Notes under the pieces: model-generated | Told to the model about the DNA's origin: nothing | Databases searched by the model: none | The model's input: the letters and a program-made list of their open reading frames with translations, nothing else | DNA from: Lentilactobacillus sp. SPB1-3 | GTDB taxonomy: Bacteria; Bacillota; Bacilli; Lactobacillales; Lactobacillaceae | Reading direction: 5' to 3' | NCBI RefSeq assembly: GCF_026913205.2 | Contig: NZ_CP168151.1 | Coordinates: forward strand, 1,612,001-1,676,000 | Length of the DNA: 64,000 nt | Translations under genes and position numbers: made by a program | Shown: one piece after another, positions 43,763 through 52,798 of the stretch | Layout of the letters: the number at the start of each line of letters is the position of its first letter | How positions within the stretch are numbered: position 1 is the stretch's first letter

Positions 43763-44188
43763 TTATAACTGACTCCATTCCATGAAATATTCACTTTCAC
43801 CAGTCTCTTCGTCTATCTCTCTTTTTGAAATATTAAAGTCCTCTCTTAAATAAAACTGTACTGCACGGGTATTCTTCTTATAGACCTCTAAAGTTAACTT
43901 ATCCCGCTTTTCCTTTGTATAATTAAGCAGTCTTGTACCTATCCCTTTGAATTGGTTATCTTTAGAAATAAAAATTCCTGCAATATAATCATCCATCAAG
44001 CCTATAAATCCCTGAATTTGACCATCAGATTCATAAACATAGATTGTTGCGTGAGGCATCATCTCTTTAACTGATTCAAAGTTGTTTTCCCAATAGCTGC
44101 TTTCGATAAAATCATGCGCTTGTTTATTTGTTTCCAGCCACAGGTGCATGATGTCATCAATATCATCTAACGCGAAATCTCTAATCAT
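43763..44188 (-). CDS. GNAT family N-acetyltransferase
   Basis: 141 residues. Core motifs: IYVYESDGQIQGFIGLMDD, then GIFISKDNQFKGIGTRLLNY (acetyl-CoA loop Q-x-x-G-x-G-T) and LEVYKKNTRAVQFYLREDFN. Substrate unknown. Followed on its 3' side by terminator-tail repeat copy C. Confidence 0.85.
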   Translation of the reverse strand: MIRDFALDDIDDIMHLWLETNKQAHDFIESSYWENNFESVKEMMPHATIYVYESDGQIQGFIGLMDDYIAGIFISKDNQFKGIGTRLLNYTKEKRDKLTLEVYKKNTRAVQFYLREDFNISKREIDEETGESEYFMEWSQL

Positions 44189-44274
44189 ATTTTTTCTCCT
44201 TAGTTTCTAATTCGCTCACGGATACTTTTTAACCAACATTGTATTAATTGAATTGTCTCTGCTAATGTAAGCTA

Positions 44275-44319
44275 ACAAAAGTTCCTGACCTTAATCAATT
44301 AAGGACAGGCGCTTTTACT
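44275..44319 (-). terminator. Terminator after the 44430 gene
   Basis: AAAGTTCCTGACCTTAA ... TTAAGGACAGGCGCTTTT, a drifted family member. Confidence 0.6.
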
Positions 44320-44429
44320 TTTAGTTGTTTAACTCGCTAAATTTTTTCTATTGAATACTGCCCGCAAACTAACATTAGCCGATACTCAAAAATGAATAAC
44401 TACCTTGCCACTAATACGACCAGTATCAA

Positions 44430-45386
44430 CTACTCTAATGCCGATTGTATTTGATCAAGACTAAATTCATGGGAATCAATCTGGGGAATAATGTTATTTT
44501 TCTCAACTATCTCAGTGATTTTTTCCAACTGTTGGCCATTAGAACGAACAAAAATGAATCGATATTCAACTTGATGTTTGCGAGCAATTTTATCCAATTT
44601 CCGACCAACTACCCCAAATAAAATTGTCTTCCATGCCGCTAAGTTATTAGAAACTGCAAACTGTCGATTAGGACCAGCAATCAAGCTTAAAATTCGCCCA
44701 CCGGGTTTCATGATAGACATTTCTCGATCTAATTCACTACCCCCTCGAGTATCAATCACGTAATCAATATCCTTAAGCAAGTCCCAGTAATCATCTTTAC
44801 GATAGTCAATGTACTGATCAGCTCCTAATTTTAAAATATGATCTTTCATTCTAGCATTACCAGATACAATTACTTGAAGGCCCATCGATTTGGCAACTGG
44901 CACTGCTAACTGTCCGAAACTTCCTGAACCTCCTGGAATAAACAAGGTTTTGTGAGGCTTAACTTGTAACTCTTCAACTAGGCCTTGATAAGCCGTTAAT
45001 CCAGTTAACGGCACCGCTACAGCTTGCTTAAGCGTCAGATTATTAGGAATATTACTGATTTCACTGGCCCTAACTGCAACGTATTCTGCAAATCCACCAA
45101 TTTTATCTAAAGGTAATCTTGCATAAACTTTGTCGCCAATCTTAAAATTATTAACCTCATTGCCAATCTCAGTAATCACTCCTGATACTTCATTGCCTAA
45201 TGTTAGTGGCATGCTATAATTCTGCATCAATCTTACACTGCCATGAACATTCATTATATCTAATGGATTAACAGCCGCATAACTTACTTTGATTAATACC
45301 TCATTGCTGATCGGTTCTGGTTTATCAATATTATTGATTTGAACATTAATAGTCTTGGAATATTTTTTTATTTGAGCTGCTTTCAT
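44430..45386 (-). CDS. MDR-superfamily NADPH-dependent oxidoreductase (quinone reductase type)
   Basis: 318 residues. GroES-like N-terminal half (EVLIKVSYAAVNPLDIMNVH, LGNEVSGVITEIG) and Rossmann half (LFIPGGSGSFGQLAVPVAKS). The catalytic and structural zinc ligands of alcohol dehydrogenases are missing, as in zinc-independent quinone or enone reductases. Its start overlaps the TetR stop by four bases, so the two form an operon. Confidence 0.88.
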   Translation of the reverse strand: MKAAQIKKYSKTINVQINNIDKPEPISNEVLIKVSYAAVNPLDIMNVHGSVRLMQNYSMPLTLGNEVSGVITEIGNEVNNFKIGDKVYARLPLDKIGGFAEYVAVRASEISNIPNNLTLKQAVAVPLTGLTAYQGLVEELQVKPHKTLFIPGGSGSFGQLAVPVAKSMGLQVIVSGNARMKDHILKLGADQYIDYRKDDYWDLLKDIDYVIDTRGGSELDREMSIMKPGGRILSLIAGPNRQFAVSNNLAAWKTILFGVVGRKLDKIARKHQVEYRFIFVRSNGQQLEKITEIVEKNNIIPQIDSHEFSLDQIQSALE

Positions 45387-45967
45387 AATTCATTATCCTT
45401 CCATGGTAATGCTTTTATTGTGTGATCGACGATTGAATCAAGTTGTTCAACTTGCGGATTAACCTTGGCCAATACCCTTATACCGATTAATGAATTCTGC
45501 AATGTCTTTGCCACATCAACTAAATTTGTATTTGGTAGCAAGTCATCCGAAAATCGTTCAAGAAGTGCCAATAATGCGTCGTTTTCTAACCGAAAATAAA
45601 ATTTTATTTTCTGATATGCTTCCGGATCAACAATCGATAATTCAGTCGCAGAATTTACTAACAAACATCCAACTGGTTTCTTTGAACTATGATGAATGTA
45701 CGTGTCAAAAATCAACTTGATGTTTGAACCAAGATTCGATGATTCATCAAGTTTATTGGCAATTTCCTGAGATGTCTGTTCATAGTACATATTAAGTGAT
45801 AGCAAAAATAATTTATGTTTATCACCAAAAGTATCGTACATACTGCGGCGACTTATGCCCATCGTATCAACTAAATTTTGAATTGAAGTTTTTTCATAGC
45901 CCTGTTGCCAAAATAATAATTCAGCTTTTTCTAAAACTTCTTCAGGATTAAATTCTTTAATTCGCAT
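45383..45967 (-). CDS. TetR family regulator
   Basis: 194 residues. HTH AELLFWQQGYEKTSIQNLVD, TMGISRRSMYDTFGDKHKLF, a YezE/AcrR-type sequence; C-terminal TetR_C helical domain. Upstream is TAGAACGTTCATTCTA (45982-45997), a partly symmetric site between the start and TATAAT. First gene of the operon with the 44430 reductase. Confidence 0.87.
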   Translation of the reverse strand: MRIKEFNPEEVLEKAELLFWQQGYEKTSIQNLVDTMGISRRSMYDTFGDKHKLFLLSLNMYYEQTSQEIANKLDESSNLGSNIKLIFDTYIHHSSKKPVGCLLVNSATELSIVDPEAYQKIKFYFRLENDALLALLERFSDDLLPNTNLVDVAKTLQNSLIGIRVLAKVNPQVEQLDSIVDHTIKALPWKDNEL

Positions 45968-46087
45968 AATTTTCTCCTTATTAGAACGTTCATTCTATTA
46001 TAAAGTAAGCTTTTGAAATTTACAATGATTCCCACCCATAATTATGGTGTATATTATCAATATTTCCGTGACTTTTAAATATCATTA

Positions 46088-46130
46088 TAAAAAAATTCCT
46101 GACCTCATATACTTGAGATCAGGAATTTTC
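46088..46130. terminator. Repeat-family terminator
   Basis: AAATTCCTGACCTCATATAC, TTGAGATCAGGAATTTTC; no tail attached. It lies 3' to the minus-strand small gene at 46179. Confidence 0.82.
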
Positions 46131-46178
46131 TATCAGTTGAACAAATCATAATTATCTAAAATGGCATATTCCATTGAT

Positions 46179-46349
46179 TTATTTTTCAAAAAGATGAATT
46201 TCATCAGCATTAAAATAAATCTGTTGATTTGCGCCAACACTGACTAAGTATCGTTCACGCTTCTTATCGTATGAAACAACAATACCTGTTACACCTAACC
46301 ATGTTTTTTGTGGTAATTGAACAACAGCCCCAACTTTAAAAATTTGCAT
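46179..46349 (-). CDS. Small SH3-like protein (56 aa), G8 tract in its ribosome binding site
   Basis: MQIFKVGAVVQLPQKTWLGV to YFNADEIHLFEK: one small beta-barrel-like domain with alternating hydrophobic strands, similar in style to DUF2187/KOW proteins. I cannot name the family with confidence. The ATG is preceded by eight Gs then AGCTAAG, so the Shine-Dalgarno sequence is part of a homopolymer (complement 46357-46364). Confidence 0.65.
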   Translation of the reverse strand: MQIFKVGAVVQLPQKTWLGVTGIVVSYDKKRERYLVSVGANQQIYFNADEIHLFEK

Positions 46350-46449
46350 CTTAGCTCCCCCCCCTTATTTTTCAAAGTTAGTATAATTAATCAGTAATCT
46401 TGTGTCAATTGTGATAATCAGTACGATGTTAGAATCATTTTAAATAATT

Positions 46450-46545
46450 CAATAATACTGACAATAGTGCCGTAAGTGCCACAACTTCAGCCCAAAAATA
46501 ATTCATATTCCAGAGTCCAATTAGTGACCGATTAGACTACCTAAA
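46450..46545 (-). repeat. Terminator-tail repeat, copy D (tail only)
   Basis: ATACTGACAATAGTGCCGTA, AGTGCCACAACTTCAGCCCA, AAAATAATTCAT, AATTAGTGACCGATTAGAC; the hairpin normally attached to the tail is absent. It is 3' to the minus-strand MerR gene at 46605. Confidence 0.85.
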
Positions 46546-46604
46546 TATTAATTACTCTTTAGTTTTAAGACATAATTCCAATATTTTTTTCAAATTTAGA
46601 TTAA

Positions 46605-46976
46605 CTATTTACTCAATTGTTCTTCTTTGTTCTTTTGAATTCGGTCAATTTTACGCCTTAAAAACTCTTTTTGCTGATCAATTTCAGCAATCTTTTGGTC
46701 TAACTTAGTATTTAAACGATCTAAGAAGGATAGACCCGCATCATAATTAGGATTATCCTTTGCTAATTCTTCGTCAAACCATTTAGCCTCTTTTACAGTC
46801 GCTCCTAGTCTGCGCATATGAATAATTCGGTTCAAGATTTCAACATCATTCTCTGAATAATGTCGAATACCGTTCTGATCTCGAGAGATTGACGGAACTA
46901 ATCCCTCGCTTTCGTAGTATCGGAGCGTGTTTTTAGAGACATTGAATTTTTCGGCAACTTCAGCAATCGTATACAT
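46605..46976 (-). CDS. MerR family regulator
   Basis: 123 residues: TIAEVAEKFNVSKNTLRYYE, then HYSENDVEILNRIIHMRRLG and a C-terminal coiled coil with a Lys-rich end. ATG 46976 is chosen since GGAGGTTTTTT precedes it; the longer open frame has no support. Divergent from the SDR gene at 47075, whose promoter carries the 19-bp spacer. Confidence 0.88.
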   Translation of the reverse strand: MYTIAEVAEKFNVSKNTLRYYESEGLVPSISRDQNGIRHYSENDVEILNRIIHMRRLGATVKEAKWFDEELAKDNPNYDAGLSFLDRLNTKLDQKIAEIDQQKEFLRRKIDRIQKNKEEQLSK

Positions 46977-46996
46977 AAAAAACCTCCATAATCTGC

Positions 46997-47027
46997 TTGC
47001 GTTAGTGTAACACGAACGTGCTATACT
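46997..47027 (+). promoter_or_regulatory. MerR-type promoter of the 47075 SDR gene
   Basis: TTGCGT and TATACT with a 19-bp spacer. CGTTAGTGTAACACGAACG is a near-symmetric dyad filling the spacer. Confidence 0.82.
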
Positions 47028-47074
47028 TTCCATCACTTGGTAAGATAAACAAGCGATGAAAGGAAGATCTTATT

Positions 47075-47830
47075 ATGACAACTAAAACAATTACTCTAGT
47101 AACTGGTGCTAACCGTGGTATGGGACTTGAAATCGTTAAAGAACTCGGAGCCGCTGGTCAAACCGTTATTATGGGCGCTCGAGATTTAATCAAAGGTCAA
47201 GCTGCAGCCAAAGATTTAATAACTGCCGGTTACGATGTTGAACCCGTTCAACTTGATATTACTGACAGCGAATCAATTAGCAATGCGGTTAAATTCATTA
47301 ATGACGAGTATGGGCGTTTAGACATTCTGATCAATAACGCTGGAGCTTCATTTGATAACTTCGAAGCTCCTTCAACAATTGACATGGATAAAATTCGCAA
47401 AGAATTCGAACTAAATGTCTTTGGCACTATTGATAACACACAACAATTCATTCCACTTTTAAAGAACAGTAAACAAGCTAAAATCATCAACATTTCAAGT
47501 ATGATGGGCTCATTAACGAACGCTTTAGATCCTAAATCTTCAGTCTATAATTTTTCATCTATGGGATATCAAGCTACTAAGTCCGCTGTTAATATGTTCA
47601 CTATCCAATTAGCTAAGGAATTCAAAAATAATAATGTGCCAATCACAGTCAATGCAATCGATCCCGGATTAGTTGCAACTGAATTTGGTGGCACTAGTGC
47701 TGAATCTTCAGCTGACATGGGTGCACACACAGTTGAAATTGGTGTGGCTCGCACTATTGAGCTAGCAACTTCTCCAGACAACAATATTACAGCCACATTT
47801 AGTAACCTTGACGGCGAAGTAAAGTGGTAG
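47075..47830 (+). CDS. Short-chain dehydrogenase/reductase
   Basis: 251 residues, classical SDR with TGANRGMGLEIVKELG, LINNAGASFD, NISSMMGSLT (catalytic Ser) and YQATKSAVNM (YxxxK). It resembles carbonyl reductases of the plant/CBR group. AAAGGAAGATCTTATT precedes the ATG. Likely activated by the divergent MerR protein. Confidence 0.9.
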   Translation: MTTKTITLVTGANRGMGLEIVKELGAAGQTVIMGARDLIKGQAAAKDLITAGYDVEPVQLDITDSESISNAVKFINDEYGRLDILINNAGASFDNFEAPSTIDMDKIRKEFELNVFGTIDNTQQFIPLLKNSKQAKIINISSMMGSLTNALDPKSSVYNFSSMGYQATKSAVNMFTIQLAKEFKNNNVPITVNAIDPGLVATEFGGTSAESSADMGAHTVEIGVARTIELATSPDNNITATFSNLDGEVKW

Positions 47831-47846
47831 TTTACTCTATATAATT

Positions 47847-47887
47847 CAAAAAATGCTCATATCTTAATCAGATGTGAGCATTTTTTT
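47847..47887 (+). terminator. Terminator after the 47075 SDR gene
   Basis: AAAAAATGCTCATATCT ... AGATGTGAGCATTTTTTT. Confidence 0.85.
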
Positions 47888-47914
47888 ACCGTTATCATAT
47901 TTTCATCTATATAG

Positions 47915-48035
47915 AGAATAGTGCCATAAGTTGCACAACATCAGTTCAACCCGAATTTTCCAGAGTTCAATTAATGATCATTTAAACAGATAATAAATCA
48001 CCTGATCACATTTACCTAAAATTAGGTGATTTATT
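47915..48035 (-). repeat. Terminator-tail repeat, copy E
   Basis: GAATAGTGCCATAAGTTGCA, CAACATCAGTTCAACCCGAA, then drifted sequence and a different hairpin, AATCACCTGA ... TTAGGTGATT, in the terminator position. It is 3' to the minus-strand TMEM175 gene at 48094. Confidence 0.75.
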
Positions 48036-48093
48036 AAAATATTCAAGCCATAAGCTTAATCGTCCTTTAGAAAATAATGAATAATTTAAAATT

Positions 48094-48660
48094 TTAGTTG
48101 TGACGAGCATGTCTTTTTTCCACAAAATCAGATACAACAACAATTCCACCGGCCATAATTGGAGTTACGGCAACTGCCAAAATTGGGATAAATATAAATA
48201 AGATTGCTTCTAATAAATATGATAAATACAGAAGTGGAAAAGCATATCGATTAGGCATTACAAGGTCTGGATTGAGTTTTTCTAAATTGCGATCCAATAA
48301 TTGAAATGATACTGCCCATAAAAAAGTAACAACTACATAGAAAAATCCAGGCACTGACGAAGTTGGGTATTCCGACAACCATGAAGCAGAAAACGGAATG
48401 AAAGATTGTAATAAAAGCCATATTGAATTCAACCAATAAGTTGTTCGATTAATTTTTTTCGCATTAGTAAAAATAATATGATGATTATACCAGACAACCA
48501 TGATCAAAAAGAAAGTTGCAATATAAATAATGAAGTTACGCCAATCTGCAATAATTGCGTGTAATGTCGGCCCATCCGGTCGTGGTAAATCCAATACTAA
48601 TAGTGTCACAACAATAGCAATAATTGCATCAGTAAAAGCGACAAGCCGTTCTTTATTCAT
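48094..48660 (-). CDS. TMEM175-family (DUF1211) membrane channel protein
   Basis: 188 residues: MNKERLVAFTDAIIAIVVTL, LIMVVWYNHHIIFTNAKKIN, six membrane segments. Very similar along its length to the protein at 25205. GGGGGA lies ten bases before the ATG at 48660. Predicted potassium-permeable channel. Confidence 0.85.
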   Translation of the reverse strand: MNKERLVAFTDAIIAIVVTLLVLDLPRPDGPTLHAIIADWRNFIIYIATFFLIMVVWYNHHIIFTNAKKINRTTYWLNSIWLLLQSFIPFSASWLSEYPTSSVPGFFYVVVTFLWAVSFQLLDRNLEKLNPDLVMPNRYAFPLLYLSYLLEAILFIFIPILAVAVTPIMAGGIVVVSDFVEKRHARHN

Positions 48661-48762
48661 TAATGAAATATCCCCCAAAATTTATAAATTTTAACTCAAT
48701 AATCATTACATATGGATAAAAAAATTTCATCCATCCTGTAAATGCTAATCTACAAACAGATG

Positions 48763-48805
48763 CAAAAATCCCCGAACTCAATTTCTCGAGATCAGGGATT
48801 TTATA
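48763..48805. terminator. Repeat-family terminator
   Basis: GCAAAAATCCCCGAACTCAA, TTTCTCGAGATCAGGGATTT; its left side keeps only CAGATGC of the tail and its right side continues into the DUF5776 fragment. Confidence 0.85.
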
Positions 48806-48891
48806 TTGCTGATATCATATAGATTAAACTAAATTTTGCTTACTTTGTAATCCATTATTTATAAATCATAACCAATTTATTATTTGCAGAA
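48805..48891 (-). pseudogene. 3'-end fragment of the DUF5776 surface protein gene
   Basis: About 85 bases match the 3' end and downstream region of the gene at 54480: TTTATAAATCATAACC and its surroundings read SANNKLVMIYK-stop on the minus strand, against TANKKMVTIYK-stop in the full gene. The match stops near GCAGAAAG. Confidence 0.8.
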
Positions 48892-49251
48892 AGAATTCCG
48901 GATTAGTCACTCACCTGTTGTGAATAGCATTCATAGCTTGTTCCGTATCGTAATTTATTCATTGAAAAATTGATCATGAGTAAGAAAATAATTTTTATAG
49001 TTAACTAAAACTGGCTTCATTTTAAAGGTCATTTTTTTATTGCCTGAATTACTCAAATATGATGCGGTCTTAATTCATAACTGTTTATGCAAGGCCTTCA
49101 TTACATATAAATGTGAAAACGATTATACTTTTTATAATAAATAGTGATATGATGAATAATCAAAAGCCATATATAGACTTATATTTTTAACTGGTGAAAT
49201 TCATTCAATCACTAGCACGACAGTACATAAAAGTTAAAAAAGGAAAATTCG
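48892..49251. other. 360-bp stretch without a gene
   Basis: AT-rich sequence. TGAAAACGATTATA (49114-49127) resembles a catabolite-repression cre site with one mismatch, close to a possible -10 TATAAT; both are upstream of the MFS gene at 49252. Nothing else recognised. Confidence 0.35.
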
Positions 49252-50472
49252 ATGAGTACAATATCAAAAGCTAAACTAAGATACTACCTGTACATTGCCG
49301 CCACTCAATCCAGATTTTCAAGGATCATTAATGTTATTGCTATTGTCCAATACTTAAATTATAGTCTCGTTCAATTCTCGATTTTACAATCTGTTTTTTT
49401 ATTCTCGCAGTTTCTTTCTGAAATTCCTAGCGGACTATTGGGAGACCTGATTAAAAAGAAAACATCCATTACAATTGGACTCACGATATTAATCATTTCG
49501 CCGCTTTTGATGATTTCCGTGATTAATACAAAATCTTATTGGGGTTTCATCATTCTTCTTGTAGCATTCATCCTTGAAGGAATTGGTAATGCTCTATTAA
49601 GTGGCTCAGATGATGCTCTGTTCTTCGAAATTTTAAGAGACAGCGGTACGACAAGTGAAGAATACACAAAGATTCGTGGACGAGTTCAGTTAATCGGTGC
49701 CATCACAACTAGCATAGCAACCGTTGTTGGTGGAATGTCATATCAACTAAATAAAGGGATGCCCTATATACTGCAGTCATTAACTCTAATAATTGCATTG
49801 ATCATTATAACTTCCATTTCAGAACAGAAAAGCATCACTAGAATTGACAAAAACATGCAAGGCAACAGCATTAGCAGTGTTTTAACTGTTTTCAAAAAAA
49901 TGACTACTGTGCCTATCGTTGTTTTTACATTTATTCTATCCGCATTTGTGGTCGCGACTATCAATGCAGTTTTCTCAATTTTACCTACATACGTTGCAGA
50001 ATTAGGGTATGCACCGTCCTCTAACAGTTTTATTTTTATGCTATTTAGTCTATTTGGCGGATTAATTGCCACACAGTCATATAGATTATTGGCAAAAAGT
50101 AACTTAAAATTTCTTTGTTTTACTCTCATAACCACCATTGCAGTCGGTGGAATATTGCAACTACAAGATAATAAATTAATATTTCTCATAGGAATTGGAT
50201 TACTATACATTGTGGAAGACATCCTCGATCCAATAGTGATGAAAATATTAAATACCTGGGTGAAGGATAATTCCAGAGCAACATTTATTTCCGGACTTTC
50301 ATTCTTAACAACTATGATTACAATGATTCTCAATCCAATCGTTGGATTATTTGTTCAAAATTTCGGTATGGTAATTGGATTAGTAATCACTTCGATCTTT
50401 CTGATATCTATTATTGGAATATCGTATGCTTTCATTATTACTTTGGATAATAAGGAAAGTAAATTAAAATAA
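49252..50472 (+). CDS. MFS transporter (12 TM)
   Basis: 406 residues, twelve membrane segments. LYIAATQSRFSRIINVIAIV, SEIPSGLLGDLIKKKTSITI (motif A, loop 2-3) and LEGIGNALLSGSDDALFFEI are typical of the MFS group found near bacteriocin or drug genes in Lactobacillus. Substrate unknown. AAAAAAGGAAAATTCG precedes the ATG. Confidence 0.85.
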   Translation: MSTISKAKLRYYLYIAATQSRFSRIINVIAIVQYLNYSLVQFSILQSVFLFSQFLSEIPSGLLGDLIKKKTSITIGLTILIISPLLMISVINTKSYWGFIILLVAFILEGIGNALLSGSDDALFFEILRDSGTTSEEYTKIRGRVQLIGAITTSIATVVGGMSYQLNKGMPYILQSLTLIIALIIITSISEQKSITRIDKNMQGNSISSVLTVFKKMTTVPIVVFTFILSAFVVATINAVFSILPTYVAELGYAPSSNSFIFMLFSLFGGLIATQSYRLLAKSNLKFLCFTLITTIAVGGILQLQDNKLIFLIGIGLLYIVEDILDPIVMKILNTWVKDNSRATFISGLSFLTTMITMILNPIVGLFVQNFGMVIGLVITSIFLISIIGISYAFIITLDNKESKLK

Positions 50473-50521
50473 TTTGATGATATATTTATTGAAGCTTTAA
50501 CTAATCATATATCTGTAAATA

Positions 50522-50571
50522 GACGCAAAAAATCCCTAAACTCGTGAGGTTTACTCAAGATTAGGGATTTT
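50522..50571. terminator. Repeat-family terminator (inverted loop variant)
   Basis: GACGCAAAAAATCCCTAAAC and AAGATTAGGGATTTTC; preceded by AATCATATATCTGTAAATA, a shortened tail. Confidence 0.78.
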
Positions 50572-50645
50572 CAATCGGTTAAAACAATTAACCAGGTAAA
50601 TCAAATTCATTCAATTATTTTTACAATTTTGAAAAGAAATATCCA

Positions 50646-51554
50646 TTAATCGTTTATCTTTAAAATAATTCTCCCTCGGGATGCTGTCTCGTCTTCATAA
50701 TGTTGAGCTAGCTTTACATCATTCATTTCAAATACCTTATTTATATGTGCTTTGAGGGTTCCAGTTGATAGCATTTCTATAATCTTTTTATATTGTTTAG
50801 GGCTAATCGGTCGGTTGTTAAATACATTATGGATATCCAAACGAAGTTGATGATATGTGGGTAAAGCGGAGGTAAACAAAGTTCCACCATCGAATAATTT
50901 GTTTTCGGATTGATTAAGTAGCGACTCATTGCCAGCCGTGTCGAGAACAAATTTTATAGACTTATTATCTACATCCTTAATGTTGGTAACGATTTTCGCA
51001 TCAGGAAAAATCATTTGAGTATAATTCCGGCTTCGTTCTGAAGAAAGAATGATAACATTTGCCTCAAGAGCTATTAACATCTGATACAAATAACTTCCAA
51101 TACCACCCGATGCTCCAATTAGTAATACAGCATCGTTTTTTTGTACTCCCACGCTTTTAATCATCATCATTGCTGTATCAACCCCACCAAAAATTGTTGC
51201 ACCAGTTTCTAACGATACATTATCTGGCAGAGAAAAAATGTACGGTGGAATAGACGCATTAACAACTTCTGCATACGTTCCATTTGGCGCAGCACCTACA
51301 ACCCGTGTTCCCCTGGATGGCCCAATAAGATTTTGATCATGAATAATTCCAGCAAAACCATATCCCAGAATTCTGGGCAAAGGATCATTATTCAATTGAG
51401 TTAAAAGTCCTGCTTCATTTTTGATATCCCATGGTAAAACTGGAACGTATTTTACATCCACGAGTCTGCCAATAATATTGCCCTTGGGTTCTGGTAGATT
51501 AACGATTTGAATTGAATCGATACCATTGAAGTCTTTTTGAATTATTGCTCGCAT
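50646..51554 (-). CDS. MDR-superfamily zinc-independent oxidoreductase
   Basis: About 302 residues. N-terminal GroES-like part (VKYVPVLPWDIKNEAGLLTQ, LGYGFAGIIHD) and Rossmann part with LIGASGGIGSYLYQMLIALE. No zinc ligands. A likely NADPH-dependent enone or quinone reductase. ATG 51554 chosen because GGAGGATGAATTT precedes it. Confidence 0.85.
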   Translation of the reverse strand: MRAIIQKDFNGIDSIQIVNLPEPKGNIIGRLVDVKYVPVLPWDIKNEAGLLTQLNNDPLPRILGYGFAGIIHDQNLIGPSRGTRVVGAAPNGTYAEVVNASIPPYIFSLPDNVSLETGATIFGGVDTAMMMIKSVGVQKNDAVLLIGASGGIGSYLYQMLIALEANVIILSSERSRNYTQMIFPDAKIVTNIKDVDNKSIKFVLDTAGNESLLNQSENKLFDGGTLFTSALPTYHQLRLDIHNVFNNRPISPKQYKKIIEMLSTGTLKAHINKVFEMNDVKLAQHYEDETASRGRIILKIND

Positions 51555-51678
51555 AAATTCATCCTCCACTTTCTTAGTCATTGTAAGCTTACGGCGTACA
51601 AATATATTTATAAAATCAGAATACTAATTTTATAAATTCAATTTAAAGATCGATACTGTGAGTATGGAGGTGATAATG

Positions 51679-51843
51679 ATGCCAATAATCATCTTATTAA
51701 TAGTCATACTTGGAATTGCAAAAGTATTCAGTCTGAGCTACATTTTAACGCTTACCTGGACTGGCGGGATTCTTGTCTTGCTAATAATCATAAAGTTGAT
51801 TCTTGTTCTGTTACTACGTAAACGAATTATTAACAGGTATTAA
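51679..51843 (+). CDS. Small membrane protein (54 aa)
   Basis: MPIIILLIVILGIAKVFSLS, then ILTLTWTGGILVLLIIIKLI and the end VLLLRKRIINRY: two hydrophobic helices and a basic tail. GGAGGTGAT lies eight bases before this ATG; the ATG three bases earlier is equally placed. No family recognised. It faces the HTH-TPR regulator gene, with a strong terminator between. Confidence 0.6.
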   Translation: MPIIILLIVILGIAKVFSLSYILTLTWTGGILVLLIIIKLILVLLLRKRIINRY

Positions 51844-51870
51844 TTTATAAAGGGTTATTTAATATTCAAA

Positions 51871-51929
51871 CTAAAAGAACCGTGTGAATATCAACTGTTT
51901 TAAAGTAAATATTCACACGATTCTTTTAG
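51871..51929. terminator. Bidirectional terminator
   Basis: AAAAGAACCGTGTGAATAT ... ATATTCACACGATTCTTTT with a 17-nt loop, between convergent genes. Confidence 0.9.
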
Positions 51930-52798
51930 GTTATAGATCGATTAACATTTTGATTGAAGACTTTCGAAATCACTTGATAATTATTATCAGCCTCTTTAGC
52001 ATGAACCTCATCATTTATTGCGGCATATTCATGACCTAACATGAAGAAAAAATCTGACAACATAAGATTAGAATCGTTTTCTGTTGCCCACTTCACACCA
52101 TTTCGTAAGACATTAATTGATTCATTAAGCCTCTTTTGATGCAATAATGCCATCCCATACTGATAAAATACAATATTTAGATTTTTATCTGGCTGTATGA
52201 TCTTATTCGTCAAAACAGCATCTATAACCGTTTCAAAATTTCCTAGAAGTTTAGTTCTATTTGATTCAATCTCAATAAAATTGATAACTGATAAAATTAA
52301 TGCTTCTATACCAGTCAAACTTTCATTTCGCTTTGAATAGGTGAAGTTTAAGGCCATGTTTAGGTATCTCAAAGCTGATACTGCATCTTTGGTAAGTTGA
52401 TAAGTTCCACATCCGTAATAGTAGTAAAAAATTTGTAAATCTTCGTTTTGAGATAAATTAGCAATAACATCAGAAGAATCCATATAATCAATTAATTCTG
52501 CGTACTGATGATTATTGCACATCTGTTCCACATTTCGACTAAATTCTTTATCCTCAGAAATTTCGTAATACGTGCTCAATAACGACCTATCAACTGAAAT
52601 TCCCAGTCTTTGACAAATTTCAGATAATAAAATGGCATTAGGAACATAATTTCCTTTTTCAATATTACTAATCATCGACTGAGAACAAATTCCAGAAGCT
52701 AGCTGCTTTTGCGTTAGATTAAGCTTTTTCCGTTCTGACGCAATATTTTGCCCTAATGATTGTGACATGACTTCAAATTTACTTAAACCAGCCTCCAT
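51926..52798 (-). CDS. XRE-TPR regulator (Rgg/PlcR/PrgX-like)
   Basis: 290 residues: HTH LGQNIASERKKLNLTQKQLA, then SGICSQSMISNIEKGNYVPN, followed by tetratricopeptide-like helices from about residue 90 to 285 (ALRYLNMALNFTYSKRNESL). This is the layout of regulators that bind short peptides (RNPP group), although no dedicated peptide gene is evident. ATG 52798 follows AGGAGTGAACATA; the upstream part of the open frame is unlikely. A small membrane protein gene lies upstream on the same strand. Confidence 0.8.
   Translation of the reverse strand: MEAGLSKFEVMSQSLGQNIASERKKLNLTQKQLASGICSQSMISNIEKGNYVPNAILLSEICQRLGISVDRSLLSTYYEISEDKEFSRNVEQMCNNHQYAELIDYMDSSDVIANLSQNEDLQIFYYYYGCGTYQLTKDAVSALRYLNMALNFTYSKRNESLTGIEALILSVINFIEIESNRTKLLGNFETVIDAVLTNKIIQPDKNLNIVFYQYGMALLHQKRLNESINVLRNGVKWATENDSNLMLSDFFFMLGHEYAAINDEVHAKEADNNYQVISKVFNQNVNRSIT

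Noticed and set aside
49764-50333. Minus-strand open frame of 189 codons opposite the MFS gene
   Set aside because: Antisense of a well-supported transporter gene; no start signal.
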